64,000 nt of DNA from Gemmatimonadaceae bacterium (GTDB lineage Bacteria > Gemmatimonadota > Gemmatimonadetes > Gemmatimonadales > Gemmatimonadaceae), in assembly GCA_019186945.1 (NCBI GenBank), contig JABAQJ010000002.1, forward strand, positions 399,897 to 463,896, written 5' to 3'. Positions 44,125 through 53,437 of the stretch are shown here, one piece after another (position 1 is the stretch's first letter; each line of letters opens with the position of its first letter). Position numbers and translations under genes: made by a program. The notes beneath the pieces were generated by a model. That model did no database searches, had not been told where the DNA came from, and saw nothing but the letters and a program-made list of their open reading frames with translations.

Positions 44125-46319
44125 TTCTCGATGTTGCGAATTGCCGCCTGCGCCTGCCAGCGAATGAGCGGCACGGCGGCCAGTTCGCGCAGGACTGGCA
44201 GTGCTATACGGGCATCGGCCCCTATCGAGCCTAACGCCGTGGCAACGCTACGCAGCACGTGCCGGTGCTCACCTGGAACCTTCGCGGCTGCGATCAGCTG
44301 CGTCAGCCCGCGTTTGGCGACGTCCGGGTGCGCGGCGATGGCATTGGCCACCACCATGCGCACGTTCTCGTCCGGATCGACCAGGTGAGCGAGCAGAGAA
44401 TCGCCGGCGGCGGCGTCCAGCTTGCCGACTGCACCCATGGCGATAGCCGCCAGTCCCCGTACCACCGGATCGCTGTCCGCCAAGGCAGCCGTCAACGCGG
44501 GCACGAGGGCCGGAGTTGCAGCGCCAAGTTGCGTGGCCACCCAGGCCGCTGCCTCGCGGACCTCCGGATTCGCGCTGGTGAGCCCAGCCACCACCGAATC
44601 GGTCTGACGCGCTGTGCTGCCGCGGAGCAGTACGCGCCGCATGGCATCCGCCGGATTGGCCGCCGAAGCGGAATCCTGCGTGACGACACCGGCGCTACCG
44701 GCCACCCGTGAGAGCACCAGACCGTCGAGTCCCAGATTGTAGCCGCTGGACTGCGGATTCTTCCCGATACAAATGAAGCTCACGAGGTGGCGTCCCTTGG
44801 TCAGCGTCGGCCAAGCGATGACTCGATCCTCGCCTACGAACACTTCGTTGAAATAGCCATCCATCGCCCCCTGACTCCCGACATTCGCGCCAGGCTCGTG
44901 TTCCAGTTGCCCGCTGGCGCTGGGCACTCGGCCGTCGATCAGGACGCGATAGATCCCATAGTCCGGCGCTTGGGCAACCTGCGCCAGCAATTCGTACCGG
45001 CCATCAGCCTCGACTTCGAGCGGCACGTCGAGCCGCGATCCTGGGCCCCTGGCGCTAAAGAACAGGAGATCCTTGCCCCAGAATACCTCCTTCTGGACCT
45101 CCGTCTGCCCGCCTAATGCTTTCGTCTCGCCAATCAGACGTTCGACTTCTATCTGCCGCGCGTTCCCATGCGGGAGACGGGCAACGCCATATGGCGGCTC
45201 AGGTTGATCTCCAGCGATCCCTTTCTGGTACCAGAATGCGACGGAACTGAACAAGTCGGGCCGTTCTTCGAACGCGCTGCGTGCGCTCCCATCTTCGTTG
45301 AAGGTCCATCCCCCATGCTCGATCGATGCTCGAAGCTGTCGCGTGAAAGGAATCGGATCGAGCAAGTGCCAGCGGTAGGCCGTCATTCGCGCACCGGTCT
45401 CGGTGCCATCCGCCACGGTCACTCCCGTGTACGGACCGTCACCGATCCGGAAACTCCATGCGTCGTTGGCATAGTCCTCGGTTCCCGTGCCTTCGATCAC
45501 CGGCTTGGGACTGCCGTCGACGTAGAACAAGTCGTCACCTTCCCCGAACCACCCAGCAGCAACCTGGACGGCGTTGAGTACCGTGCCCACGTAGAATCCC
45601 TCGCCCTTCACGCGCAGGAAGTCGTACCAGTCCCCGCCCTTCGCGGGGAGTGCCTGACGGTACAGTGCATGGAAGTAGCCGGTGTTCTCCGGGAGCGACT
45701 TGTACGTCTGGTAGTCGACATGGTAGTAGAGGTTGTAGAGGCGGCGCTTCCCTTCATTCGTGATCGTGATCCTGATCGACTTGCGGTAGGGCATCGGCCA
45801 GTACGAATTGCGCGACCGACCGCTGGAGGAGTTCCGGATCACGACCGAATTCAGCGGTCGCTCGAGACCGTGCCCCACGCCGAAGAAGTCGCCCACGGGT
45901 GCGTCGACGCTGGGGATGGGGCTGTCGTCGTAATACACGCGGAGCCGCAGCAGTCGCGGCCACGCGTACTCGTTCCCTGCCACCGTCAACCAGATGTGCG
46001 TGACGACCCCGGGTCCCTTGAGGTCGGCCAGGACTGTGGTCTCCCCGGGAATCGGGCGCTTGCTGTCGTCGTTGGATGTGGAGTCGGCGTTGTTGCTGGA
46101 CACGCGGTGCGCGGTGAACTCCTTGAGTTGCGGGAAGCCTAACGCGTCGATTGCACCGACACCGGGAATTGCGGGCGTATCGCGACCCGCGCTGCAGGCC
46201 ATGCCCAGGCTCGCGATTGCCACGATCGCAAGACGACGGCCGGTTCCGACGCGGGTTCCGTTCCGGGACGCCCTGCTCGCTCCAAGTCTGTCGGAGGGCA
46301 CGATCCGACCATCTCGCAT
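44121..46319 (-). CDS. GH172 / DUF2961 lipoprotein with C-terminal HEAT repeats
   Basis: 732 residues from ATG 46319 (GGAG seven bases upstream). An N-terminal basic stretch then a lipobox LGMAC at Cys42. The DUF2961 domain covers ~60-330 (GPGVVTHIWLTVAG, DAPVGDFFGVGHG, GYFHALYRQALPAKGGDWYDFL, the signature EGTGTEDYANDAWSF), then a jelly-roll part (EVEADGRYELLAQVAQAPDYG), and the last ~160 residues are HEAT/armadillo repeats (NPEVREAAAWVATQLG, DPVVRGLAAIAMGAVG, DENVRMVVANAIA). The HEAT fusion is unusual for GH172. The downstream isomerase-like gene is coupled by ATGA. Confidence 0.88.
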   Translation of the reverse strand: MRDGRIVPSDRLGASRASRNGTRVGTGRRLAIVAIASLGMACSAGRDTPAIPGVGAIDALGFPQLKEFTAHRVSSNNADSTSNDDSKRPIPGETTVLADLKGPGVVTHIWLTVAGNEYAWPRLLRLRVYYDDSPIPSVDAPVGDFFGVGHGLERPLNSVVIRNSSSGRSRNSYWPMPYRKSIRITITNEGKRRLYNLYYHVDYQTYKSLPENTGYFHALYRQALPAKGGDWYDFLRVKGEGFYVGTVLNAVQVAAGWFGEGDDLFYVDGSPKPVIEGTGTEDYANDAWSFRIGDGPYTGVTVADGTETGARMTAYRWHLLDPIPFTRQLRASIEHGGWTFNEDGSARSAFEERPDLFSSVAFWYQKGIAGDQPEPPYGVARLPHGNARQIEVERLIGETKALGGQTEVQKEVFWGKDLLFFSARGPGSRLDVPLEVEADGRYELLAQVAQAPDYGIYRVLIDGRVPSASGQLEHEPGANVGSQGAMDGYFNEVFVGEDRVIAWPTLTKGRHLVSFICIGKNPQSSGYNLGLDGLVLSRVAGSAGVVTQDSASAANPADAMRRVLLRGSTARQTDSVVAGLTSANPEVREAAAWVATQLGAATPALVPALTAALADSDPVVRGLAAIAMGAVGKLDAAAGDSLLAHLVDPDENVRMVVANAIAAHPDVAKRGLTQLIAAAKVPGEHRHVLRSVATALGSIGADARIALPVLRELAAVPLIRWQAQAAIRNIEK

Positions 46320-46618
46320 GACAGTCTCCACCTGGCGAACGAAGGAAAGCCGGCATGGCGCACGGCTACGAACGTCGCGATCGCGGCGAAAATGTCGCCC
46401 CGGTCGCGCCATCACAAGCGCCGCGCGCGGTTCCCGCTCCCGGTCGCGACATTCCGGGCGCGGCAAGGGTGCGGGCTGCAAGCGCAGCGGCTGGTCGCTG
46501 CGTTTCGCGAATTCGGGAATTGCGTCGCCGCGTCTTGACTCCGCCCCGTCTGGCGTGCATCTGCCAGCGGCGCGGCAGGATGTCCCTTGCCTGCCGCCGA
46601 CCACTCTCCGACCGAACC
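46320..46618. other. Divergent intergenic region between GH172-HEAT and M28 genes
   Basis: 299 bases with no convincing gene. The downstream frame is open throughout but without family sequence before 46619. No clear promoter hexamers recognised. Confidence 0.5.
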
Positions 46619-48361
46619 ATGTTGACCGAAGCGCAGACGTCAGCCCTCGATTCCATCTCGCTCGATCTCCCTTGGCCGCTGATCGAGCGGTTCAGCACAC
46701 TGCAGCGGGAACATCCCGACGACGTTCGCGTTGCTGCCGAGGAGATCTCGGCGCGCCTTCGCGCCCATGGCGTGCCGGTCGAGGTTCACGATCCCGAAGT
46801 GTTCCTGAGTCTCCCCGGTGCGGCCAGTCTGACGGCTGGCGACTTCACCTGCCGAGCCAAACCGATGGCGATGAGCGTGTCCTTTCCCGACGGTGTGACG
46901 GCGCCGCTCGCCTACGTGCCTGCTCGTTATGCACGCAATGCCGACGAGATGTTCTCCAAGGGATTCGTGAGCGACGACGACATGGAGATTGCCGGCAGGA
47001 TCGTGGTAAGCGAGGGATTCGGCATGCCGGGTAAGGTCGCCTACTTCGAACAGCGCGGCGCGATAGGCATGATCGCAGTGAATCCCGGAAGGAATCCGCA
47101 TTGGGGAATCTGCACGACCGTCTGGGGAACTCCCGATTTGCGCGACCTGCCGCGGAAACCGAAGATCGCGGTGGTAGCGGTAAACAACCCCGACGGCCAG
47201 GCGCTGATCGCGCGGGCGCGCGAGGGCGGCGACGTGACATTGAGATCTGTCGTGACCGAGGGCTGGTATCGCTCCCCGATCCCGACGGTCACGATTCCCG
47301 GCACCGACGAACCGGACACCTTCGTGCTGCTGCACGGTCACTACGACTCATGGGACGTCGGCGTGGGAGACAACGCCGTTGGCGACGCCACGCTCATGGA
47401 GGTGGCGCGTGTCCTGTGGCTGCACCGCGCCCAGCTCAAGCGAAGCGTTCGTATCGCGTGGTGGCCAGGGCATTCCACGGGCCGCTATGCGGGCTCCACA
47501 TGGTTCGCTGACCGCTTCGCCATCGACCTCTACGAGAACTGCATCGCCCAAGTGAACTGCGATTCGCCCGGATGCCGCTGGGCAACCGAGTATATCGACG
47601 TGTCCCTGATGGACGAGACGGAAGCGTTCTGCGCGTCCATCATCCGTGACGTCGCGGGCAAGACGCTGCACGCCGAACGCCCGCATCAGGCTGGAGACTA
47701 CTCATTCAATAACATCGGGATCTCGTCGTTCTTCATGCTATTGTCCACGATGCCGCACGAGCTTCGCGAAAAGCTCGGCTACTATGCCGTGGGCGGCTGT
47801 GGCGCGAACATCGAGTGGCACACCGAGGAGGACCGGATGCATGTCGCGGACAAGGAGATCCTGCAGATGGACATGCGGATCTACTGCGCAGCGGTCATGG
47901 GTGTGGCCAACGCTACTATCGCGCCATTCGACTTCCAGGCAACCCTGGACGGGTTTGCGAGAACGCTGGACAAGTACCAGCAGGCGATCGGCTCGGCGTT
48001 TGACTTCGGCCCGGCTCGGGACGCCAACCGCGAGCTGCGTGCCGCGTTAGGCGACTTCGCCGAGTACACGCGCGATCTCGTGACGCTCGATGTGGGAAAT
48101 CCAGCCGTGCGACGCGCCAACCGGGCGATCCGGCGTCTTGCTCGCCTGCTGGTGCCAGTGAACTTTACGCGCGGTCCGGAGTTCTTCCACGATCCCGCGG
48201 AAACGACGCCGCCGCTACCCGACCTGGCGCCGGCGCTGGCCGCGGCCACGACGCCGCCGGAATCGTCCGGATTCCTGCTGACACACCTGATGCGCGGACA
48301 GAACCGGCTGGTGGCAGCGCTCCGGGATGCGCGCCGCGTCGTCCAGGACGCGATGGCGTGA
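46619..48361 (+). CDS. M28-like peptidase with altered catalytic motif
   Basis: 580 residues, no signal peptide, so cytosolic. It has the M28/carboxypeptidase-Q-like layout: a PA-type N-terminal half (IAGRIVVSEGFGMPGKVAYFEQRGAIGMIAVNP) and zinc-site candidates His241 and Asp243 in LLHGHYDSWD, Asp251 in GVGDNAVGDA, Asp in VNCDSPG and His in IEWHTEEDRM. Where M28 has Glu-Glu (EEqGLlGS) the sequence reads GHSTGRYAGS, His285-Ser286, so the usual base and one ligand are changed; this clade with GHSxGRYAGS exists in other bacteria. Its stop overlaps the GTG of the peptide-binding protein (GTGA), placing it first in a peptide-uptake operon. Confidence 0.88.
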   Translation: MLTEAQTSALDSISLDLPWPLIERFSTLQREHPDDVRVAAEEISARLRAHGVPVEVHDPEVFLSLPGAASLTAGDFTCRAKPMAMSVSFPDGVTAPLAYVPARYARNADEMFSKGFVSDDDMEIAGRIVVSEGFGMPGKVAYFEQRGAIGMIAVNPGRNPHWGICTTVWGTPDLRDLPRKPKIAVVAVNNPDGQALIARAREGGDVTLRSVVTEGWYRSPIPTVTIPGTDEPDTFVLLHGHYDSWDVGVGDNAVGDATLMEVARVLWLHRAQLKRSVRIAWWPGHSTGRYAGSTWFADRFAIDLYENCIAQVNCDSPGCRWATEYIDVSLMDETEAFCASIIRDVAGKTLHAERPHQAGDYSFNNIGISSFFMLLSTMPHELREKLGYYAVGGCGANIEWHTEEDRMHVADKEILQMDMRIYCAAVMGVANATIAPFDFQATLDGFARTLDKYQQAIGSAFDFGPARDANRELRAALGDFAEYTRDLVTLDVGNPAVRRANRAIRRLARLLVPVNFTRGPEFFHDPAETTPPLPDLAPALAAATTPPESSGFLLTHLMRGQNRLVAALRDARRVVQDAMA

Positions 48362-49920
48362 AGCGCGCGACGGCTTGCCTGGTGGCGGCGATCGCCGGCT
48401 TCATCCTCGCATCCTGCGGGGAGCCGACAGCGCGCCCCAACGCACTGCGCCTGCCGCTGATCAACGATCCCGTCTTCAATCCGATCATTGCCGCCGACCT
48501 CGGATCGATACTCCCCAACAAGATCATCTTCTCCGGCCTTGTCAGGCCGGACGAGAACCTCCGGCCCACGCCGGACCTGGCCGAGTCATGGACGGAATCG
48601 GCTGACGGACTGACGTATACGTTCAAGCTCCGACCAGGAGTCTATTGGCATGATGGCACGCCGTTCTCTGCGGTGGATGTCAAGTTCACGTTCGATCGGA
48701 TCGCCGACTCCACGTCCGGCTCACGACTCCGTTCAGACTTCGCGGCTGTTGCGCGCACCGAGGTTGTCGACTCGCTCACCGTGCGTTTTCACCTCAAAGC
48801 GCCGTTCGCTCCGTTTCTTGCCCTGCTCGGCTACAATGCCGGGATCGTGCCAGCACATGCTTTCACGGGCACGACGCTGTCGGCGGCCACGGATTTCAAC
48901 CGCTCGCGTCCGATCGGAACTGGACCGTTTCGCGTGACAGAAAGCATTCCGGGGAGCGTGGTAGTGCTGGAACGGAACCCGCGATATTACCGCGATCCGC
49001 CGGCCCTGGATCGCGTCATCTTCAAGGTCGTGCCGGACATCAACGTCCAGGTCGCACAATTGCGCGCCGGAGAGATGGACATCGTCCAGCTCGAGCCGGC
49101 CAACCTCGCGAGCGTACAGGACGCGAAGGACGTGGCGATCGTCCAGACCCCGGTGGTGCAGCATTATTACGTCGCATTCAACGCCGATAATCGCCTGTTC
49201 TCGCCCCCCGATGTTCGTCGCGCGTTAGGCATGGCCGTGAACCGCCAGGCCATCATCGACGGAGTTCTCAAGGGTTACGGCGACTTGCCTCGAGGCACTA
49301 TCCCGGCGGCGCTCAAGGATTTCTTCGCCGACTCGCTCCCGCCAGTTCCCTATGCGCCGGACTCGGCACGCGCACTGCTCGCGCTCGCCGGATGGACGCC
49401 GGGGCCGGACTCCCTCTTGCGCAATGCGCGCGGTGAGCCGTTCCGATTCGCCCTCCTCGTCGACAAGGGGAACCCTACGCGCGAGCAGTCCGCGCTCGCC
49501 GTGCAACAGGATCTGCGCTACATCGGGATCGACGTGACGATCCAGACAATGGAATTCGCGTCCGTCGTTCGCGATTTCGTCGTACCTGGGAAGTTCGAGG
49601 CGAACCTGATCTGGTGGACGACACCGCCAGACCCCGACCAGTTCGGCTTCTACGCCACGGGGCAGGATAACAACAACGTCCGGTACTCGAACCGGCGCGT
49701 CGATTCCCTGTTGGCGCTTGGGCGCGCCACGCGCGATCCGGCGCAACGCCGCGAGATCTACCGCGCTTTTCAAGCCGAGGAACAGCAGGATCCTCCCGTC
49801 CTGGTGCTTTTCTATCCACGGGAGATCCTCGCCGTCAGCGCCGCGCTTCGCGGCATGCCAGCGCTCACGCTCAGGGACGCCCTTCGCTGGAGCGAGCGCT
49901 TACGCATCGATAATCGTTAG
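48358..49920 (+). CDS. ABC transporter substrate-binding lipoprotein, peptide/nickel (SBP_bac_5) family
   Basis: 520 residues from the GTG that overlaps the M28 stop. Lipobox ILASC (Cys20). SBP_bac_5 blocks are visible: LAESWTESADGLTYTFKLRPGVYWHDGTPFSAVDVKFTFDRI, GTGPFRVTESIPGSVVVLERNPRY, YVAFNADNRLFSPPDVRRALGMAVNR, and the C-terminal PDPDQFGFYATGQDNNNVRYSN. It captures di- or oligopeptides in the periplasm for the two permeases encoded next (12-base gap). Confidence 0.93.
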   Translation: MKRATACLVAAIAGFILASCGEPTARPNALRLPLINDPVFNPIIAADLGSILPNKIIFSGLVRPDENLRPTPDLAESWTESADGLTYTFKLRPGVYWHDGTPFSAVDVKFTFDRIADSTSGSRLRSDFAAVARTEVVDSLTVRFHLKAPFAPFLALLGYNAGIVPAHAFTGTTLSAATDFNRSRPIGTGPFRVTESIPGSVVVLERNPRYYRDPPALDRVIFKVVPDINVQVAQLRAGEMDIVQLEPANLASVQDAKDVAIVQTPVVQHYYVAFNADNRLFSPPDVRRALGMAVNRQAIIDGVLKGYGDLPRGTIPAALKDFFADSLPPVPYAPDSARALLALAGWTPGPDSLLRNARGEPFRFALLVDKGNPTREQSALAVQQDLRYIGIDVTIQTMEFASVVRDFVVPGKFEANLIWWTTPPDPDQFGFYATGQDNNNVRYSNRRVDSLLALGRATRDPAQRREIYRAFQAEEQQDPPVLVLFYPREILAVSAALRGMPALTLRDALRWSERLRIDNR

Positions 49921-49932
49921 GCGCAGGCTGTC

Positions 49933-50895
49933 ATGACGCGTTTCCTGCTCGAACGTCTGGCTCACGCGATCACGGTAATCGCCGTCGTCTCGCTGCTCAC
50001 GTTCTTCATCATCCATCTCGCGCCGGGTGGTCCGAGTCTGCTGGCGGACCCAAAGCTCAGCCGCGTGGAGCGCGCAGCGATCGAACGGGAACTGGGAGTC
50101 GATCGGCCACTGCCGCAGCAATTCGCCACCTGGGTGACTCGAGTGGCACGCGGCGATCTGGGCCGTTCTTTCCTCTATCAGACACCGAACGTCGACACGA
50201 TTCTCGCCCGGTTCCCGAATACACTCCTCCTTGCCGGGAGCGCCCTGCTGCTGTCGATCGTGCTCGCCATCCCGCTCGGCGCGTACGCCGCGGCCCACCC
50301 CGGCTCGCTGCTCGACCGGACCCTGGGGCTCGCCAGCTTCACCATAATGGCCGTCCCTGCCTTCTGGCTGGGGATTGGCGCGATTCTCGTGTTTGCGGTT
50401 GGAACTCACCTGCTGCCCGCGGGCGGCGCGTCCACGCCGGGACTCGGCTGGTCGGTGGCGGATCGCCTCCGGCATCTCTTACTGCCGGCCGTGGTGTTGT
50501 CGGCGGCTACTTCGGCCGAACTCTTCCGCTACGCCCGAACGAGCGCCGGTGCCGCGTTCAAGCTTCCGCTTGTCCGGACGGTCAGGGCCAAGGGCGGTCG
50601 ACGGCGCACTGTGGCGTGGCATGCGTTGCGGAACGCATTGATCCCTGTGCTGACCGTCATCGGATTGCAGCTGCCGCGACTCGTCGGTGGGGCGGCGATC
50701 ACCGAGACAGTGTTCGCGTGGCCCGGCATGGGGCGTCTTGGCGTCGAAGCAGCGCTCGGCCGCGACTACCCACTCGTCATGGCCATGACGTTGTTCGTCT
50801 CCGCGGCAGTGGTTCTGGTCAATATCGCGATCGATCTGTGTTACGCATGGGCCGATCCACGCATTCGCCTCGACGCGACGGGCGCTCGTGGCTGA
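49933..50895 (+). CDS. ABC transporter permease, DppB/OppB type
   Basis: 320 residues, six membrane segments. The DppB-like start FLLERLAHAITVIAVVSLLTFFIIHLAPGGP, the periplasmic loop (DRPLPQQFATWVTRVARGDLGRSF) and the EAA motif (RYARTSAGAAFKLPLVRTVRAKG...WHALRNALIPVLTVIG) identify it. It is the partner of the downstream DppC-like permease; the genes overlap by 8 bases. The substrate is probably peptides, by the SBP and the flanking peptidase and amidase genes. Confidence 0.94.
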   Translation: MTRFLLERLAHAITVIAVVSLLTFFIIHLAPGGPSLLADPKLSRVERAAIERELGVDRPLPQQFATWVTRVARGDLGRSFLYQTPNVDTILARFPNTLLLAGSALLLSIVLAIPLGAYAAAHPGSLLDRTLGLASFTIMAVPAFWLGIGAILVFAVGTHLLPAGGASTPGLGWSVADRLRHLLLPAVVLSAATSAELFRYARTSAGAAFKLPLVRTVRAKGGRRRTVAWHALRNALIPVLTVIGLQLPRLVGGAAITETVFAWPGMGRLGVEAALGRDYPLVMAMTLFVSAAVVLVNIAIDLCYAWADPRIRLDATGARG

Positions 50896-51754
50896 CAACC
50901 AAGCCATGCCCACGACGCCGAGCGGGTCGCTCCGACGCGCGATCGCCTCGACTGGGGCCCGCTGGTCGTTGCTGCTGCTGGGCATGATGCTCGCGGCAAT
51001 CGTGTTCGGACCTGTGATTCGCCCGGTCGACCCGAACGCCCTGGATCTGGCGAATGCCGCCGCGCCGCCCTCAGTCGCGCACCCGCTCGGGACCGACGAA
51101 AGCGGCCGCGACGTCATGGCCCGACTTCTGTACGGGGGCCGCGTGTCGCTCGCAGTCGGTCTCGCATCCGTCGTCTGTTCGCTGATGGTCGGCATCTCGT
51201 TAGGGACCGTCGCCGGCACCCACCGGGGTACGGTGGATGCGGTCGTGATGCGGTTCACGGATGCCATGCTGTCGATCCCGACGATCTTCCTCGTGATCGC
51301 GGCCCTGACGTTTCTTGGCGCCTCGACCGTCGGCCTGATCGCCGCCATCGGTGCGACCTCGTGGATGGGATTGGCGCGGCTGGTGCGCGGCGAGATGCTG
51401 TCACTGCGCGAGCAGCCGTTCGTCGAGGCCTCGCGCGCCCTCGGCGCTCCCGAAGCACGCGTGGCCTGGCGCCATGTCCTTCCGCATGTCGTCCCGAGCA
51501 TCGTGATCACAGCCACACTGGGTGTCGGGACAGCGATTCTGACGGAGTCGGCGTTGTCGTTTCTGGGTCTGGGGGTGCAACCGCCAGCGGCCAGCTGGGG
51601 CAACATGTTGAGCGGCGCCCAGAACTACCTTGCGTCGACACCCCGGCTGGCTCTTTTCCCCGGCCTTTCCATCGTTGCCACCGTTGTTGCCATAAACGTG
51701 CTGGGCGATGCAATGCGGGACGCGCTCGAGCCGTCCGGCGCATCGCCGCGATGA
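50888..51754 (+). CDS. ABC transporter permease, DppC/OppC type
   Basis: 288 residues from a GTG at 50888 that overlaps the end of the DppB gene; an ATG at 50906 is an alternative. The DppC hallmarks are HPLGTDESGRDVMARLLYGGRVSLAVGL, the EAA loop (VRGEMLSLREQPFVEASRALGAPEARVAWRHVLPHV) and PPAASWGNMLSGAQNYL. No DppD or DppF ATPase gene follows; the next gene is an amidase. The ATPases must come from another locus. Confidence 0.94.
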   Translation: MADNQAMPTTPSGSLRRAIASTGARWSLLLLGMMLAAIVFGPVIRPVDPNALDLANAAAPPSVAHPLGTDESGRDVMARLLYGGRVSLAVGLASVVCSLMVGISLGTVAGTHRGTVDAVVMRFTDAMLSIPTIFLVIAALTFLGASTVGLIAAIGATSWMGLARLVRGEMLSLREQPFVEASRALGAPEARVAWRHVLPHVVPSIVITATLGVGTAILTESALSFLGLGVQPPAASWGNMLSGAQNYLASTPRLALFPGLSIVATVVAINVLGDAMRDALEPSGASPR

Positions 51755-51859
51755 GGCGACAGACTGTACTCGTCGGGCAGGCCAGTGCGGCAATCGCGCC
51801 ACAGTCGCATGCCGCCACGCGTTCCCGCCGCGATCGACTTGCCCCTGGAGGCCCGCTTC

Positions 51860-53401
51860 GTGCTCAGCCGACTCGTTCTGATTCTCGGCGTTCTTCTTCC
51901 GACAGTCGTCGCCGGCCAGGCGCCGACTCCCTTCCGTGTCGAGGAAGCGACAATCACCGATATTCACGCAGCCATGCGGCAGGGCCGGATCGACTGCCAT
52001 GGCCTCGTTCGCACGTATCTACAGCGCATCGAGCGCGTCGATCCCGCGATCAATTCGCTGATCGTCGTCAACAGCAGGGCCCTCGACGTCGCGGATTCGC
52101 TCGACCGACAGTATCGCTCGTCAGGCATGATCGGGCCGCTCCACTGCGTGCCGGTCATCGTCAAGGACAACTTCCAGACGACGGACCTGCCGACGACGGC
52201 TGGCTCCCTGTCGTTCGCGGGGTGGGTGCCACGACGCGATGCCTTCATGGTGCGTCGCCTTCGAGAAGCTGGAGCGATCATACTCGCCAAGTCCAACATG
52301 GCGGAGTTTGCCTTTACTCCGTACGAGACGGTGAGCTCGATCCTGCCGGGTTACACCCGGAACCCGTATGCGTTGGACCGCGTGACGGCAGGATCGAGCG
52401 GTGGAACGGCCGCGGCTGTGGCGGCGAGCCTTGGCGCGGTGGGCTTGGGAACGGACACCGGCAACTCGATCCGCGGTCCGTCGTCGCACCAGGCGCTGGT
52501 GGGGATTCGCTCGACGATGGGCCTGACGAGCCGCGCGGGCGTTGTACCGCTGATCCTGGCATCGGACATCGCGGGCCCGATGGCCCGCACTGTCGCGGAC
52601 GCAGTGGCGGTGTTTCAGGTCGTAGTTGGCGAGGATCCCGCTGATCCGGTGACGTCGGCGGCGCACGATCATCCCGCCCCCGACTACTCCCGGTCGCTCC
52701 GCCCGGATGGCTTGCGAGGCACTCGGCTCGGTGTGCTCCGGCAGGCCTACGAACGTCCCTCCACCGACTCCGCGATCCTCGACCTCTTTGGAGGCGCACT
52801 CGATGACCTGCGGCGCGCCGGAGCGGAAATCGTCGATCCGGCGACCATTCCCGGCCTCGATTCGCTGCTCCGCATCGCAACCGGCGCCTGCAACCCATTC
52901 AAGCATGACATCAACGCGTACCTCGACGCGTTAGGTGCTGATGGCCCACCGGTTCGCTCGCTGACGGACATCGTCCGGTCCGGACGCTTTCATCCCACGA
53001 TCCAGCGTCGGCTGGAACAGGCAGACCTCGTCGCCGCGACACCGGAAGATACTCCCGGCTGCCAGGCGCGTGACCGCTTTCGCGCCGCACTGCGCACCGC
53101 AGTGCTCGGTGTCATGGACTCGTTGCGCCTGGACGCATTCGTCTATCCGACGTGGAGCAATCCACCGCGGCTCATCGGTGACCTGAACACGCCGCATGGT
53201 GACAACAGCCAGCTGTTTTCGCCAAGCACCGGTTTCCCGTCGATCAACGTTCCCATGGGCTACACGCGTGGCAACACGCTGCCGGCTGGGCTAACGCTGT
53301 ACGGGCGGCCCTGGGACGAGGCGACGCTCATCCGGCTGGCCTATTCCTACGAGCAAACTACACATCACCGTCGCCCGCCTCCGCTCGCAAACTCACCGTA
53401 G
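51860..53401 (+). CDS. Exported amidase (amidase-signature family)
   Basis: 513 residues from GTG 51860, preferred because GGAGG stands eight bases upstream and a 20-residue signal peptide follows (LSRLVLILGVLLPTVVAGQ); an ATG at 51809 would place 17 residues before it. The Ser-cisSer-Lys triad is seen: Lys102 in PVIVKDNF, cis-Ser in AGSSGGTAAA (179/180) and nucleophile Ser203 in GTDTGNSIRGP. It hydrolyses amides such as peptide amides or amino-acid amides. The gene is 105 bases after the permease, same strand, and fits the peptide-processing operon. Confidence 0.92.
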   Translation: MLSRLVLILGVLLPTVVAGQAPTPFRVEEATITDIHAAMRQGRIDCHGLVRTYLQRIERVDPAINSLIVVNSRALDVADSLDRQYRSSGMIGPLHCVPVIVKDNFQTTDLPTTAGSLSFAGWVPRRDAFMVRRLREAGAIILAKSNMAEFAFTPYETVSSILPGYTRNPYALDRVTAGSSGGTAAAVAASLGAVGLGTDTGNSIRGPSSHQALVGIRSTMGLTSRAGVVPLILASDIAGPMARTVADAVAVFQVVVGEDPADPVTSAAHDHPAPDYSRSLRPDGLRGTRLGVLRQAYERPSTDSAILDLFGGALDDLRRAGAEIVDPATIPGLDSLLRIATGACNPFKHDINAYLDALGADGPPVRSLTDIVRSGRFHPTIQRRLEQADLVAATPEDTPGCQARDRFRAALRTAVLGVMDSLRLDAFVYPTWSNPPRLIGDLNTPHGDNSQLFSPSTGFPSINVPMGYTRGNTLPAGLTLYGRPWDEATLIRLAYSYEQTTHHRRPPPLANSP

Positions 53402-53437
53402 CGGCGAACAGGGAACGCCTCGCGTTACATTCATCGC

